DNA of 64,000 bases from Peribacillus asahii (GTDB taxonomy: Bacteria > Bacillota > Bacilli > Bacillales > DSM-1321). The stretch spans positions 579,501 through 643,500 of the forward strand of contig NZ_CP026095.1 in assembly GCF_004006295.1 (NCBI RefSeq), written 5' to 3'. A model generated the notes under the pieces. It saw only the letters and a list, made by a program, of their open reading frames with translations, did not search any database and was not told the origin of the DNA. A program made the translations under genes and the position numbers. Positions 28,683 through 37,897 of this stretch are shown one piece after another (the first letter of the stretch is position 1; each line of letters opens with the position of its first letter).

Positions 28683-28712
28683 AAAATCTGTCCAAAGTGA
28701 CAGATTTTTTTA
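28681..28712 (+). terminator. Terminator of motAB
   Basis: AAAAAATCTGTC pairs perfectly with GACAGATTTTTT. Confidence 0.88.
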
Positions 28713-28907
28713 TTCCTTTTTCTTGTTATGAGAAAATGTATCCTCATTGTTTTCATATGAATACATTTACAGTAAGATAAAGAGAGTAGCATAATTTAAG
28801 GCTTGGTTATATGGAGCTATTGGTTTCTAGTGCATTTCAGCATTGTTAAAATAAGCTCAAAGTCAATAGTATTTAATACAGCCTACTTTAAAAAGGAAGT
28901 GTCATCG

Positions 28908-29654
28908 TTGATCGTATTAAAATCTGAACGTGAAATACAGGCTATGTATGAGTCAGGGAAAATTTTAGCTGCTTGCCACAGGGAAATTGCGAAGCTTATT
29001 CAACCGGGTGTGACAACTTGGGAAATTGAAGAATTTGTAGAAGCTTATTTAAAACAGCATGGAGCAAAACCAGAGCAAAAAGGATATAAAGGATATAAAT
29101 ATGCAACATGTGCGAGCATCAATGAAGAAATTTGTCATGGTTTCCCTCGGAAAACACCGCTGAAAAGTGGGGATATTGTGACGATTGATATGGTAGTGAA
29201 TTATAATGGGGCGCTTTCTGATTCAGCATGGACTTATCCAGTCGGTAAAGTGTCTAAAGAAACGGAACATTTATTAGCTGTAACAAAAGAATCTCTATAT
29301 CGTGCGATTGAGGTTGCGGTTGCAGGCAATCGAATTGGAGATATTGGTCATGCGATTCAGTCTTATGTGGAAGCGGAAGGTTTTTCGGTTGTACGTGACT
29401 TTATCGGTCATGGTATCGGTAATGTGATTCATGAAGATCCACAAGTGCCGCATTATGGATTACCCCATAAAGGGCTGCGCTTGAAGGAAGGGATGGTCTT
29501 TACAATTGAACCGATGGTGAATGTTGGTACTTACGAAGCGGTGAGAGATGCGAATGGTTGGACTGCTTCAACGGCTGATGGAAAATATTCAGCACAGTAT
29601 GAACATACATTAGCGATTACTAAAAACGGTCCGATTATTTTAACTGAACAATAA
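28908..29654 (+). CDS. map: Type I methionine aminopeptidase (MapB/YflG-like)
   Basis: A 248-residue metal-dependent aminopeptidase. The ligands are visible: the two Asp in IDMVVNYNGALSDSAW, His in IGHGIG, Glu in TIEPM and Glu in QYEHTL. It removes the initiator Met from nascent proteins. TTG 28908 after AAAGGAAGTG is chosen over an ATG 105 bases upstream without Shine-Dalgarno; this gives the usual short type I N terminus. It is distinct from the map gene found in ribosomal operons, so probably the second isozyme. Confidence 0.87.
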   Translation: MIVLKSEREIQAMYESGKILAACHREIAKLIQPGVTTWEIEEFVEAYLKQHGAKPEQKGYKGYKYATCASINEEICHGFPRKTPLKSGDIVTIDMVVNYNGALSDSAWTYPVGKVSKETEHLLAVTKESLYRAIEVAVAGNRIGDIGHAIQSYVEAEGFSVVRDFIGHGIGNVIHEDPQVPHYGLPHKGLRLKEGMVFTIEPMVNVGTYEAVRDANGWTASTADGKYSAQYEHTLAITKNGPIILTEQ

Positions 29655-29658
29655 GAAG

Positions 29659-29694
29659 AAGGGACGGAGCTTATTAATCCGTCCCTTTGTTTTA
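29659..29694. terminator. Bidirectional terminator
   Basis: AAGGGACGGA pairs with TCCGTCCCTT between convergent genes, with T-rich flanks. Confidence 0.8.
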
Positions 29695-29697
29695 TTG

Positions 29698-29922
29698 TTA
29701 CACATTACGTAATCGGCCTAATTCTTCAGCAATGGCTTCCATTTCGCTTGGGCTGAAATTTGTTTTACGCATAACCATTTCGTATAATTCATGTAACTCT
29801 TCGTACATAGAGGCATTAAATGAATCAGATTTAATCGCACCAATATTCATCATTCTTAGCTTTTCTTTAATTGCTTCTACCATAAATTCTACTGCTTCTG
29901 GGCTATTTTTTGTTAAATCCAT
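29698..29922 (-). CDS. DUF1128 family small protein (YfkK-like)
   Basis: A 74-residue acidic helical protein starting [22 protein letters not shown] and ending [10 protein letters not shown], matching the DUF1128 family (B. subtilis YfkK). No function is known. ATG 29922 after GAGAGGATGG is the better start; an in-frame ATG 27 bases upstream lacks a Shine-Dalgarno. It opens the yfk-like synteny block. Confidence 0.78.
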   Translation of the reverse strand: MDLTKNSPEAVEFMVEAIKEKLRMMNIGAIKSDSFNASMYEELHELYEMVMRKTNFSPSEMEAIAEELGRLRNV

Positions 29923-30106
29923 GTTTACCATCCTCTCGTTCTTTTTCAATTATGTCCATCTTTTCATGATTACGAATAGAAGTCAATGGAAACAGTACGT
30001 TCTAATCACAACTATTTTAGAAAGAAATAAAAAATATACAAACAACTAAATTATTGGATATACTTGGAATATCAGATGATTTAATATACGACAAGGAGGG
30101 GTATAG

Positions 30107-30493
30107 ATGAGTAGGGAAAGCAGACACTATAGGAAAGAAGAACCGAAGAGTAAATTTGTTCAAGCTGTAGTGATAGGTGCCGTTGTTGGAGGCTGTTTAA
30201 GCCTTCTTGATAAATCAACGAGACATAGTGTAAAAGCAAGTACGAAGCAATGGTGCGAACGTATTAACTATCTGGCAAAAAATCCAGACCGTGTCATTGA
30301 TCAAGTACGAGAAGCTACAACACAAATGAGGACAACCGTAACGAAAGTGTCGGATGAGGTTGCGCTTCTTGTAGATACTGTAGAAGAATTGAGTCATATT
30401 CCATCAGAAGTCTCACAAATGATTGAAGAAACGAAAGAGGCTTTCGTTGCTGAAAAGAAAAAGGCAGGACTAAGCGAACAACAGGTAAAGTAG
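30107..30493 (+). CDS. YtxH-like membrane-anchored protein (YfkI position)
   Basis: A 128-residue protein with a charged N terminus, one membrane helix (FVQAVVIGAVVGGCLSLL) and a long amphipathic, coiled-coil-like C-terminal part rich in Val/Glu. This is the layout of YtxH-domain proteins. It ends 17 bases before the BrkB gene and is probably cotranscribed, as yfkI is with yfkH in B. subtilis. The RBS ACAAGGAGG is strong. Function unknown. Confidence 0.7.
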   Translation: MSRESRHYRKEEPKSKFVQAVVIGAVVGGCLSLLDKSTRHSVKASTKQWCERINYLAKNPDRVIDQVREATTQMRTTVTKVSDEVALLVDTVEELSHIPSEVSQMIEETKEAFVAEKKKAGLSEQQVK

Positions 30494-30510
30494 ACAATCG
30501 AGGTGGTGGC

Positions 30511-31350
30511 ATGGTGGTAAAAAGAGTGATGCTGAGATGGAGCTTCTTTAAAACACTTCTAGAAAAAATAAAAGCTGATGATGTATCTGGTCTTGCTGCT
30601 CAACTTTCTTACTTCTTCTTGCTATCACTATTTCCACTTCTTATTGTTTTGTTTACGTTAGTCACGTATTTACCATACTCTGAAGAGGAAATTTTACGAA
30701 CGGTGCATACTTTTGCTCCAGAGAAGTCCATGGAGTTAATTGAAGAAAACTTAAATAAGATGATGAAAGGGAATGGGAAGTTACTTTCATTTGGGATTTT
30801 TGTTACTCTTTGGTCAGCATCTAATGGACTTAATGCCATCATTCGTGCTTTTAATCGAGCATACGACGTAACAGAAAACCGTTCTTTTTTTATTGCCCGG
30901 GGAATGTCGATTATTCTCACATTAGCGATGGTTTTTGTTTTTCTTGCCGCTTTATTACTTCCGCTGTTTGGAAAACAAATTGTTTTCTTTTTATTCGCAA
31001 AGTTTGGTTTTTCAGAAGAATTTATTAACGTTTGGAATACGCTACGATGGTTGATTAGCTCTGTTGTTCTTTTTTTTGTTTTCTTTATGCTATATTGGAT
31101 TGCTCCTAATAAGAAATTAAAGTGTTTAAGTGTACTTCCTGGAGCGATATTTGCTACAGTAGGCTGGGTTTTTATGTCCTTGGCATTTTCCTTTTATGTA
31201 GAGAAATTTGGGCATTATTCGACAACGTACGGAAGTCTTGGCGGGATTATCGTGTTAATGATTTGGTTTTATTTAAGTGGAATTATCATTATTATTGGTG
31301 GAGAAATAAATGCTTCAGTCAGTGAGAAAAAAAAGCCAGATTGCGCGTAA
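30511..31350 (+). CDS. YihY/BrkB-family membrane protein (YfkH-like)
   Basis: A 279-residue paralogue of the protein at 23710-24558 with the same motifs: GLAAQLSYFFLLSLFPLLIVL, WSASNGLNAIIRAFNRAYD, FYVEKFGHYSTTYGSLGGIIVLMIWF and IIIIGGEINA. About six membrane helices. Role unknown. It follows the YtxH-like gene closely with RBS GAGGTGG, and by order it is YfkH. Confidence 0.85.
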   Translation: MVVKRVMLRWSFFKTLLEKIKADDVSGLAAQLSYFFLLSLFPLLIVLFTLVTYLPYSEEEILRTVHTFAPEKSMELIEENLNKMMKGNGKLLSFGIFVTLWSASNGLNAIIRAFNRAYDVTENRSFFIARGMSIILTLAMVFVFLAALLLPLFGKQIVFFLFAKFGFSEEFINVWNTLRWLISSVVLFFVFFMLYWIAPNKKLKCLSVLPGAIFATVGWVFMSLAFSFYVEKFGHYSTTYGSLGGIIVLMIWFYLSGIIIIIGGEINASVSEKKKPDCA

Positions 31351-31425
31351 TTTGCCTAACATGAGACTTTGGTTTTTGTCAAATACTTTATCTGTACACA
31401 TCTTTATAAAGGGAGGCACTTGATT

Positions 31426-31530
31426 ATGAGCAATAGCGCAAAAAAAGATGGCAACACAAAACAAAAAGGGAAAAAGCGTTCAAAGCATAAAACATCAGGC
31501 TCAGCGAATGGAAAGAACGGTTACCATTAA
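31426..31530 (+). CDS. Very small basic protein, possibly spore-associated
   Basis: A 34-residue peptide, rich in Lys, Ser, Gly and Asn (MSNSAKKDGNTKQKGKK, later KRSKHKTSGSANGK). A clear GGGAGG lies nine bases before the ATG and a strong terminator follows at once, so it looks like a real transcription unit. The composition resembles minor small acid-soluble spore proteins, but I cannot assign it to a named family. Confidence 0.6.
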   Translation: MSNSAKKDGNTKQKGKKRSKHKTSGSANGKNGYH

Positions 31531-31532
31531 TA

Positions 31533-31572
31533 AAAGAGGGCTCCTTCTTCGTAAAGGGGCCCTCTTTATTTT
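31533..31572. terminator. Bidirectional terminator
   Basis: AAAGAGGGC pairs with GCCCTCTTT, followed by ATTTT. It can end both the small plus-strand gene and the P-type ATPase gene. Confidence 0.8.
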
Positions 31573-31616
31573 AGTATCTATGTCGTGGCGGATTTTACAT
31601 GCTTACGCTTTTGTTC

Positions 31617-33536
31617 TTAGCTTCTTAATAACCTCAAGCTATTTAAAATAACTAAAATTGTGCTTCCTTCATGACCAATTACACCGTATGGTAAATCTAA
31701 AAATTGAAGGAAGTTAGAAGAGATTAAAAGCATGATCACAACAATTGAGAAAATTACATTCTGTTTAATAATTCGATTCATTTTCTTGGATAATTTTACG
31801 GCTTCCGCAATTCGCGGCAGGTTGTTTTTCATCAACACAACATCGGCTGTTTCAAGGGCTACATCTGTACCTTCTCCCATTGCAATCCCAACAGAAGCTG
31901 TTGCGAGAGCAGGAGCATCATTGATACCGTCTCCAACCATAGCGACTGTGCCAAATTGTTCTTTTAATTTTTTAATTTCATCAACCTTTGTTTCTGGAAG
32001 ACATTCAGCAATATAAGCATCAATATGACTTTCAATTGCGATTGCTCTTGCTGTTTTTTCACCGTCTCCTGTTAGCATGACTGTGTATATGCCTTCTTTC
32101 TTTAATGCTTCAATCGCTTTCACCGTTTCTTCACGAACGACATCCTTTAAAGTGATAATCCCGGCAATTCCATGTTCATCTTTGGCGAAGACAATTGTTT
32201 TTCCTTCGTTTGCAAGGGAAAGGGCGATTCCGTTTTGGAACTGCTCAGCTTCATCACGACCAACAAAGCTTGCGCGGCCCACTTGCCAAAATTCGTTTCC
32301 AAAGTACGCTTGAACACCATTTCCAGATATATCTTCCATATCAGTTGGTTTCACTAATTCTTTAGTAATACGAGACTTTGCATAACGTACAATGGCTGTT
32401 GCAAGCGGATGGTTTGAATAATTCTCGATAGAAGCGACACGAAGGAGAAAATCTTCTTCTTGTAAGTTTTCGCGAATCACGACATCAGTTACTTCCGGTT
32501 TTCCTTTTGTTAATGTACCTGTTTTATCTAAGGCAATTGCTTGTAAATTGCCCAAGTTTTCAAGGTGAACGCCACCTTTAAATAAAATACCATGTCGAGC
32601 ACCATTGGAAATGGCCGATAGTGTTGCAGGCATAATTGAAGCCACTAGAGCACATGGTGAAGCGACAACAAGTAAGATCATGGCACGATAAAAAGTTTCC
32701 GTCCAACTCCAGCCGAGTGCAAAGTGAGGGACAAACATCATTAGTGCTACCACGGCTAATACTACTTTTACATAAGTTCCTTCAAAACGCTCAATGAAGA
32801 GCTGAGAAGGAGATTTCTCACTTTGAGCAGATTGTACTAAAGTGATAATTTTTTGGAATAATGTTTCATTGCTAGGTTTTGTAATTTCAATAGTAATCGT
32901 TCCACGTAAGTTGACTGTTCCAGCGAACACTTCATCTCCAACCGATTTTGTAACAGGAACAGATTCCCCCGTAATCGCTGCTTGATCGATATTTGTACGT
33001 CCATCTGTAATGGTTCCATCAGATGGAACTCGTTCACCTGGTTTGACTAAAATAAGGTCACCTACAACAAGTTGAGAGACAGCAACAGTTTCAGAATAGC
33101 CATTTGTTACGCGTAACGCTTCTTCTGGCTGCAAATCCATTAACGCAGAAATTTCTTTATGACTTTTGTTCATTGTGTATGTTTCAAGTGCACCGCTTAA
33201 TGCAAAGATAAAAATTAAGATGGCACCTTCTGTCCAATAGCCGATAATCGCTGAACCAATTGCAGCAAAAATCATTAACATTTCAACGTTCAATTCTTTA
33301 TCTTCAATCGTATCTTCAATGCCTTCTTTTGCTTTGGCAAATCCACCGATTATAAAAGCCATTAAATAGATGATAACAGCACTTGTTCCAAGTCCGTTCT
33401 TATCCAGCAGCCATCCAACTAAGATTAAAACACCACTAAGTAGAGCGGCAATCAGTTCAAGATGCGGTTTTATTTTTTCAAGCCCATGTGATTCTAGTGT
33501 AGCAGGCTGTCGCAATTGCTTTGTATCTGTAGTCAT
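31617..33536 (-). CDS. pfeT: Heavy-metal P1B-type ATPase (PfeT/ZosA-like)
   Basis: A 639-residue metal pump. It has the TGES phosphatase loop (AAITGESVPV), the phosphorylation motif ALDKTGTLTKGKPEV, MLTGDGEKTARAIA and MVGDGINDAPALATASVGIAMG. The membrane metal site is SPC (VVASPCALVASIMPA) rather than CPC, and no N-terminal metal-binding domain is present; both are features of the P1B-4 group. B. subtilis PfeT (formerly ZosA) of this type exports Fe(II) and is PerR-controlled; a PerR-like box lies upstream here. ATG follows GGAGGGAAG. Fe(II) as substrate is inferred. Confidence 0.87.
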   Translation of the reverse strand: MTTDTKQLRQPATLESHGLEKIKPHLELIAALLSGVLILVGWLLDKNGLGTSAVIIYLMAFIIGGFAKAKEGIEDTIEDKELNVEMLMIFAAIGSAIIGYWTEGAILIFIFALSGALETYTMNKSHKEISALMDLQPEEALRVTNGYSETVAVSQLVVGDLILVKPGERVPSDGTITDGRTNIDQAAITGESVPVTKSVGDEVFAGTVNLRGTITIEITKPSNETLFQKIITLVQSAQSEKSPSQLFIERFEGTYVKVVLAVVALMMFVPHFALGWSWTETFYRAMILLVVASPCALVASIMPATLSAISNGARHGILFKGGVHLENLGNLQAIALDKTGTLTKGKPEVTDVVIRENLQEEDFLLRVASIENYSNHPLATAIVRYAKSRITKELVKPTDMEDISGNGVQAYFGNEFWQVGRASFVGRDEAEQFQNGIALSLANEGKTIVFAKDEHGIAGIITLKDVVREETVKAIEALKKEGIYTVMLTGDGEKTARAIAIESHIDAYIAECLPETKVDEIKKLKEQFGTVAMVGDGINDAPALATASVGIAMGEGTDVALETADVVLMKNNLPRIAEAVKLSKKMNRIIKQNVIFSIVVIMLLISSNFLQFLDLPYGVIGHEGSTILVILNSLRLLRS

Positions 33537-33625
33537 TGTCTTCCCTCCGATTTCTTAATTATGATGATAGTTTTTCTCAATTAGAGGATATTTAAGTGAG
33601 AAAGATAATCATCTGCATTCCGTTA

Positions 33626-33665
33626 AAAAAAGATGAAAGCTGCCATTGTTTATTCAATGGCAGCA
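33626..33665 (-). terminator. Terminator-like hairpin in the pfeT leader
   Basis: Minus strand: GCTGCCATTG, loop AATAAA, CAATGGCAGC (perfect 10 bp), then TTTCATCTTTTTTT. It lies about 90 bases before the pfeT start and downstream of the likely promoter, so it could attenuate pfeT. Confidence 0.6.
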
Positions 33666-33730
33666 ATGAATATCGGCTTTTTGTCTATGTTTGATTATTT
33701 ATATAATATCATACTTCCCGAAAAAGTAAA

Positions 33731-33745
33731 CTATAATAATTCTAA
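33731..33745. promoter_or_regulatory. PerR-like box with pfeT promoter
   Basis: CTATAATAATTCTAA matches the PerR consensus TTATAATNATTATAA at 13 of 15 positions. On the minus strand it directly precedes a possible -35 TTTACT, 16 bases, -10 TATTAT. Confidence 0.55.
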
Positions 33746-33931
33746 TTTAGTAAAAAATATAATTAGTTAACTAGCTATACTTATATGGAATAAAATTGAA
33801 TGATTTGTAATCTACTGTCACTTATATCTTGAAAGAAAATGGGGATATTAGTGAAACATAGAGTGATTGGTGGAGTAATACATTGAAAAAGAATCTGTTC
33901 ATTTTGATGAGAAAGTAGGTGGCTTGATAAA

Positions 33932-34999
33932 ATGGCAAATAAAATCTTTATGGTTCTTGTGTTAGTGGGTGTTCCGCTTTCTGTAATTGGATCATTACTG
34001 CACTGGCCAAGCGTTGTTATGTTTGTTGTGTATTGTTTAACGATTGTCGCTTTAGCTAGCTTTATGGGGCGCGCAACGGAGAGTCTAGCTATCGTAATGG
34101 GACCGCGAATTGGCGGGTTATTGAATGCTACTTTTGGAAACGCCGTTGAACTTATTATTTCGATTTTTTCATTAAAAGCAGGCTTGGTCGGTATCGTGTT
34201 AGCTTCTTTAACCGGTTCTGTTTTAGGAAACCTATTATTAGTAGCCGGATTATCGTTTTTTGTGGGCGGTACGCGATACAAAAGGCAGACGTTTAATGTA
34301 TATGATGCCAGACATAACGCAGGATTGTTGATTTTTGCCGTTATTGTGGCGTTTGTTATTCCAGAAGTGTTTAGTCAAAATATGAGTGATGTAGAAACGA
34401 TGTCATTAAGTGTTGGTATATCGATTATTTTAATTATGCTCTATTTAGCGGCTTTATTTTTTAAGTTAGTGACACATCGGGGTGTGTATCAGCCGACAGA
34501 AAAAGGTGCAGCCATGGGAGCGCATGAGGAAGAAGAGCCTGAATGGGGGAAAAAGACAGCTATGGGCGTGCTGGCAGCTGCGACTGTTGCGGTTGCTTAC
34601 GTCTCAGAAAACCTTGTTCATACGTTTAGTGAAGTAGGGGAGACATTTGGTTGGACAGAGCTGTTTATTGGGGTCATCATTGTAGCGATTGTCGGAAATG
34701 CTGCTGAACATGCTTCAGCGATTATTATGGCTTATAAAAATAAAATGGATATTGCTGTAGAAATTGCAGTTGGATCTACGCTGCAAATCGCTATGTTCGT
34801 CGCTCCTGTTTTAGTTTTGCTATCTTTGTTTTTCCCGACATATATGCCGCTTGTGTTCACCTGGCCTGAGCTGATTTCGATGGTAACAGCGGTATTTTTA
34901 ATGATTATGATTTCAAATGATGGTGAAACAAACTGGTTTGAAGGATTAACGTTAATGGCAGCTTACGTCATTATGGGAATTGGCTTTTATTTACTATAG
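33932..34999 (+). CDS. chaA: Ca2+/H+ antiporter (CaCA family, ChaA/YfkE-like)
   Basis: A 355-residue cation exchanger with about eleven hydrophobic segments and the two alpha-repeats of the CaCA family: NATFGNAVELIISIFSLKAG and VAIVGNAAEHASAIIMA, carrying the essential glutamates. B. subtilis YfkE/ChaA exports Ca2+ in exchange for protons. Its place before a YfkD-like gene matches the B. subtilis order. Start ATG 33932; the upstream GTAGGTGG is the likely ribosome binding site. Confidence 0.87.
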   Translation: MANKIFMVLVLVGVPLSVIGSLLHWPSVVMFVVYCLTIVALASFMGRATESLAIVMGPRIGGLLNATFGNAVELIISIFSLKAGLVGIVLASLTGSVLGNLLLVAGLSFFVGGTRYKRQTFNVYDARHNAGLLIFAVIVAFVIPEVFSQNMSDVETMSLSVGISIILIMLYLAALFFKLVTHRGVYQPTEKGAAMGAHEEEEPEWGKKTAMGVLAAATVAVAYVSENLVHTFSEVGETFGWTELFIGVIIVAIVGNAAEHASAIIMAYKNKMDIAVEIAVGSTLQIAMFVAPVLVLLSLFFPTYMPLVFTWPELISMVTAVFLMIMISNDGETNWFEGLTLMAAYVIMGIGFYLL

Positions 35000-35182
35000 A
35001 ACAAAGCTAAAAAGTTAAAAAATATAAGTTTCTAAACAGTTTGGGTGTCTAGCTTCCAGCGCTGTGTTCTTTTCTTATGCAGGAAAGGAAAAGTTTGGAG
35101 AAGCGGCCTTGTGTATAGAATACGGTCTACGAACAAAATCTATAGACAATTGACTTATTCTCTTTAAAAGGAGCGCGACACC

Positions 35183-35998
35183 ATGAGAAGATTAGTAATG
35201 ATTTTGGCCATTTTAATGTGTTCATTCATTGGAGCGGATATCGGAGGAGCTGTGCAAAAAACAGATGTCAAAAAGGCAGCTTCTATGAAAACTTCTATTC
35301 CTCCAGCTGTTTTAAATATTACGAAGGAAAATACGTATCCGAATCCAACTCAAGACTTACCACGTTTACAACCTAGTGAATTAGCTCAGCAATTACTTGA
35401 TTCTTCAGGTGTACCCATTGAGAACCCTGAATTGATTCGTATGTTAAATGAATCAACTATTGCTAAAGCTCCTCTTGCCTTTGGCTATCGTGCCACGATT
35501 TATCTTGGGCATTGGGCATTAAATTATCAATCAACTGAGACAGCACCTAACTGGGAATATCAAAAGGTGAATACGAATTATTATGATAATCGCGGAGGTA
35601 ATCTCCCGTACAGCATTCACTATGTTCAAGAAGCACAAAAAACCGTACATGGTGGATTAACAGCAAAGATTCCTAAAGCGGAAGATGTACAAAAAATGAT
35701 GCTGTTAAAAGCAACAGAGAAAACGAAACTACCACTTGCTTTCGAGACAATTATCGGAGCAGGAACGAAAAAAGATCACGTATATAATATTCCAGCTAAA
35801 CGACTCGGTTATTTATACGGATATGCTTCCGCTGTAAATGAAAAAGGGAAAGTCACATATGGTGAAGTGTATTTACATTTAAAAGGCAGCAAGCGTACTT
35901 TAACGATTAAAAATGTGACTTCGCAAGGGATTGGAGCATGGATCCCTATTCAAGATCATCTCTCATTTAGTTTTACAGCTTCACAACAACCGAGGTAA
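35183..35998 (+). CDS. YfkD-like secreted protein
   Basis: A 271-residue protein with an N-terminal export signal (MRRLVMILAILMCSFIGADIG) and a conserved core with FGYRATIYLGHWALNYQS and LPLAFETIIGAG. It matches B. subtilis YfkD, of unknown function and expressed under stress or sporulation sigma factors there. RBS AAAGGAGCG. Gene order (chaA/yfkE, yfkD, yfkAB) supports the assignment. Confidence 0.75.
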   Translation: MRRLVMILAILMCSFIGADIGGAVQKTDVKKAASMKTSIPPAVLNITKENTYPNPTQDLPRLQPSELAQQLLDSSGVPIENPELIRMLNESTIAKAPLAFGYRATIYLGHWALNYQSTETAPNWEYQKVNTNYYDNRGGNLPYSIHYVQEAQKTVHGGLTAKIPKAEDVQKMMLLKATEKTKLPLAFETIIGAGTKKDHVYNIPAKRLGYLYGYASAVNEKGKVTYGEVYLHLKGSKRTLTIKNVTSQGIGAWIPIQDHLSFSFTASQQPR

Positions 35999-36014
35999 GA
36001 CAGAATTCATTCAA

Positions 36015-36047
36015 ATAAAAAACTCGCCAGCAATCGGCGAGTTTTTT
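36015..36047. terminator. Bidirectional terminator
   Basis: AAAAACTCGCC pairs with GGCGAGTTTTT between convergent genes. Confidence 0.82.
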
Positions 36048-36091
36048 ACAAGGCTTTATTATTAGGGTACAGTTGATTTTTCACATATTTC

Positions 36092-37216
36092 TTAAATACG
36101 AGACGTACAACTTTGAAAGTCTGTTTTCGGATAATAAGCATTTTTCACTAACACATTTGGTCCGAGACACTTTACAGCTGGACAGTGGCAGTTGAGTTGA
36201 GCGGCCAGCTTAGAGTTCATCCACGTTTCATAGGATTTGGTAAGTGGTTGATCGACAATGTTCCCAAGCGACGGTGCATCACCAAAATCAGTGACAATTA
36301 CTTCGCCCGTGAAAATATTTATATTTAAGCGGGAGCGTCCGTCTGGGTCATTTCGGACGGTTACTTTTTTCGAATTGTACAAACGTTTTAGCAGCTCTAA
36401 ATCTTCTTTATTATTGCTGCATGGATAAAAAGGAAGGGTCCCAAATAGCATCCATACATTTTCATCTCGAATATCTAGTAAGTGATGAATAGCTTCACGC
36501 ATTTGATTTAAAGGAAGCGTTTCTAATGCTGAAGCAAAATCGCTGGGATACATAGGATGCACTTCATGGCGTTTACAGCCCATTTCTTCCACAACTTGCT
36601 TATGAATATGATCTAAATAGGGTAAGGTTCGTTTATTTAACATTGTTTCAGCAGAAACCAGTACTCCAGCATTCGATAAAGCACGGGAATTCGTAATCAT
36701 TTGATCGAATAATTTTTTACGTTGCTCACGTGTTGGTTTTCGATCCATCATTGCGAAACCTGTGTCGATAAATTCATCAATCGTCCCCCAATTGTGGGAA
36801 ATATGTAGAACATCTAAATAAGGAATAATGTCTTCATAACGTTCTAAATCAAGGGTTAAGTTAGAATTGATTTGTGTGCGTACCCCACGACTATGTGCAT
36901 ATTTCAATAAAGGCAACACATAATTTTTTACGGATTTTTTAGATAGCATCGGCTCGCCGCCGGTAATGCTAAGGGAACGTAATGTTGTAATCTCATCGAG
37001 GCGCTGAATCAGTAGCTCTAATGGAAGGGCATCAGGGTCTTTTGGCTGTAATGTATAGCCTACAGCACAATGCTCACAACGCATATTACAAAGGGTTGTT
37101 GTCGTAAACTCGACGTTGGTTAGCGTCATTTTTCCGTATTGCTCAATATCCATATAGGCTTCCCAAGGATCATGCTCGGGAGTGATTGGTGTTAGTATCG
37201 TTTCTTTCATTGTCAT
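36092..37216 (-). CDS. yfkAB: Radical SAM protein YfkAB
   Basis: A 374-residue radical SAM enzyme. The cluster motif CxxxCxxC is in TTLCNMRCEHCAVGY; SLSITGGEPML is the SAM-binding GGE motif. The C terminus has further cysteines (NCHCPAVKCLGPN and CTS near the end), giving the CxCxxxxC-type tail of YfkAB, probably for an auxiliary cluster. Substrate unknown. It lies next to yfkD as in B. subtilis. Confidence 0.85.
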   Translation of the reverse strand: MTMKETILTPITPEHDPWEAYMDIEQYGKMTLTNVEFTTTTLCNMRCEHCAVGYTLQPKDPDALPLELLIQRLDEITTLRSLSITGGEPMLSKKSVKNYVLPLLKYAHSRGVRTQINSNLTLDLERYEDIIPYLDVLHISHNWGTIDEFIDTGFAMMDRKPTREQRKKLFDQMITNSRALSNAGVLVSAETMLNKRTLPYLDHIHKQVVEEMGCKRHEVHPMYPSDFASALETLPLNQMREAIHHLLDIRDENVWMLFGTLPFYPCSNNKEDLELLKRLYNSKKVTVRNDPDGRSRLNINIFTGEVIVTDFGDAPSLGNIVDQPLTKSYETWMNSKLAAQLNCHCPAVKCLGPNVLVKNAYYPKTDFQSCTSRI

Positions 37217-37369
37217 AGTCTAAGGCTCCTTACGTATTAATGCACTAACCCATTATGAACAAACCGAATAATTAATGTCAATAATGGGACGCTTCGGGCG
37301 AGATTTCAATTGCACTTTATATATAGATTCGATACGATAAATAGACGAAGACGGAAGGAGAATGTTTTC

Positions 37370-37552
37370 ATGGGAAAAACCATTCACAGTAAAGATGATT
37401 AAGTTAAGTATTTGAAGGAACGTTTAACGATATTTATGGAGGTTCTAGATAGCATTGAACCTGAACATACAGAGTTAGAAGATATTGATCGTTTAATTAA
37501 TATGATTGACGAATTAGAGGAGAAAGTCGAACAATTCAAGAGCCGCGGATAA
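37370..37552 (+). pseudogene. SE1561-family small protein (YfjT-like), nonsense at codon 11
   Basis: Starting at ATG 37370 after GGAAGGAG, the frame encodes MGKTIHSKDD, a TAA stop (37400-37402), and then in the same frame VKYLKERLTIFMEVL through EEKVEQFKSRG to TAA 37552. Together these form a 60-residue small acidic coiled-coil protein of the SE1561 type. Relatives have a Gln at the stop position, as I remember them, so CAA or CAG to TAA is the likely change. It could be a true mutation or a base-call error. Restart at the TTG in KYLKE is possible but lacks a ribosome binding site. Confidence 0.7.
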
Positions 37553-37897
37553 GAGTAGGATTTGTACGATAGTATGAGTCCTTTTCGTTGAATATTCAAT
37601 AAAACCTTGTTTTTTAAAAAAACAAGGTTTTATTTTGGAATATAACATTGGGATAAATTGGTTGAAGGCGATTGGTTTTGACGTAATGGCAATGTCTAAA
37701 ACTGTTGTATAAGGGTCGCTATGTCTTTTTCTATAAGCATGCCAGAGACAAGTTTTCTAATGAAATAAAAAGTCTGTCTTTTCGAAATATAGGGATAGAT
37801 GTATAATGAAACAGGTATTAAATTCATTTAGTGATGTCTACGTCCAGAGAAACATAGACATCGCAATTAAATATAGGGGATTGAGGGGGACTGCAAG
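37553..37897 (+). other. Intergenic region upstream of the fumarase gene
   Basis: Holds a hairpin terminator (37599-37635), a possible -10 TATAAT near 37803 with a weak -35, and a leader hairpin GATGTCTA / TAGACATC (8 bp, 37832-37861) between promoter and fumarase start. No coding sequence seen. Confidence 0.55.
37599..37635 (+). terminator. Terminator of the small YfjT-like gene
   Basis: AATAAAACCTTGTTTTT pairs with AAAAACAAGGTTTTATT. Confidence 0.8.

Larger units (their letters stand above)
33537..33931. other. Intergenic region between divergent pfeT and chaA
   Basis: About 395 bases without a gene. It holds, on the minus strand, a PerR-like box and promoter for pfeT and a hairpin with a T-run in the pfeT leader (see those entries). 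No coding sequence is evident. Confidence 0.6.

Noticed and set aside
33781..34281. Minus-strand frame of 166 residues opposite the start of chaA
   Set aside because: It is the shadow of the Ca2+/H+ antiporter gene, whose motifs lie on the plus strand.
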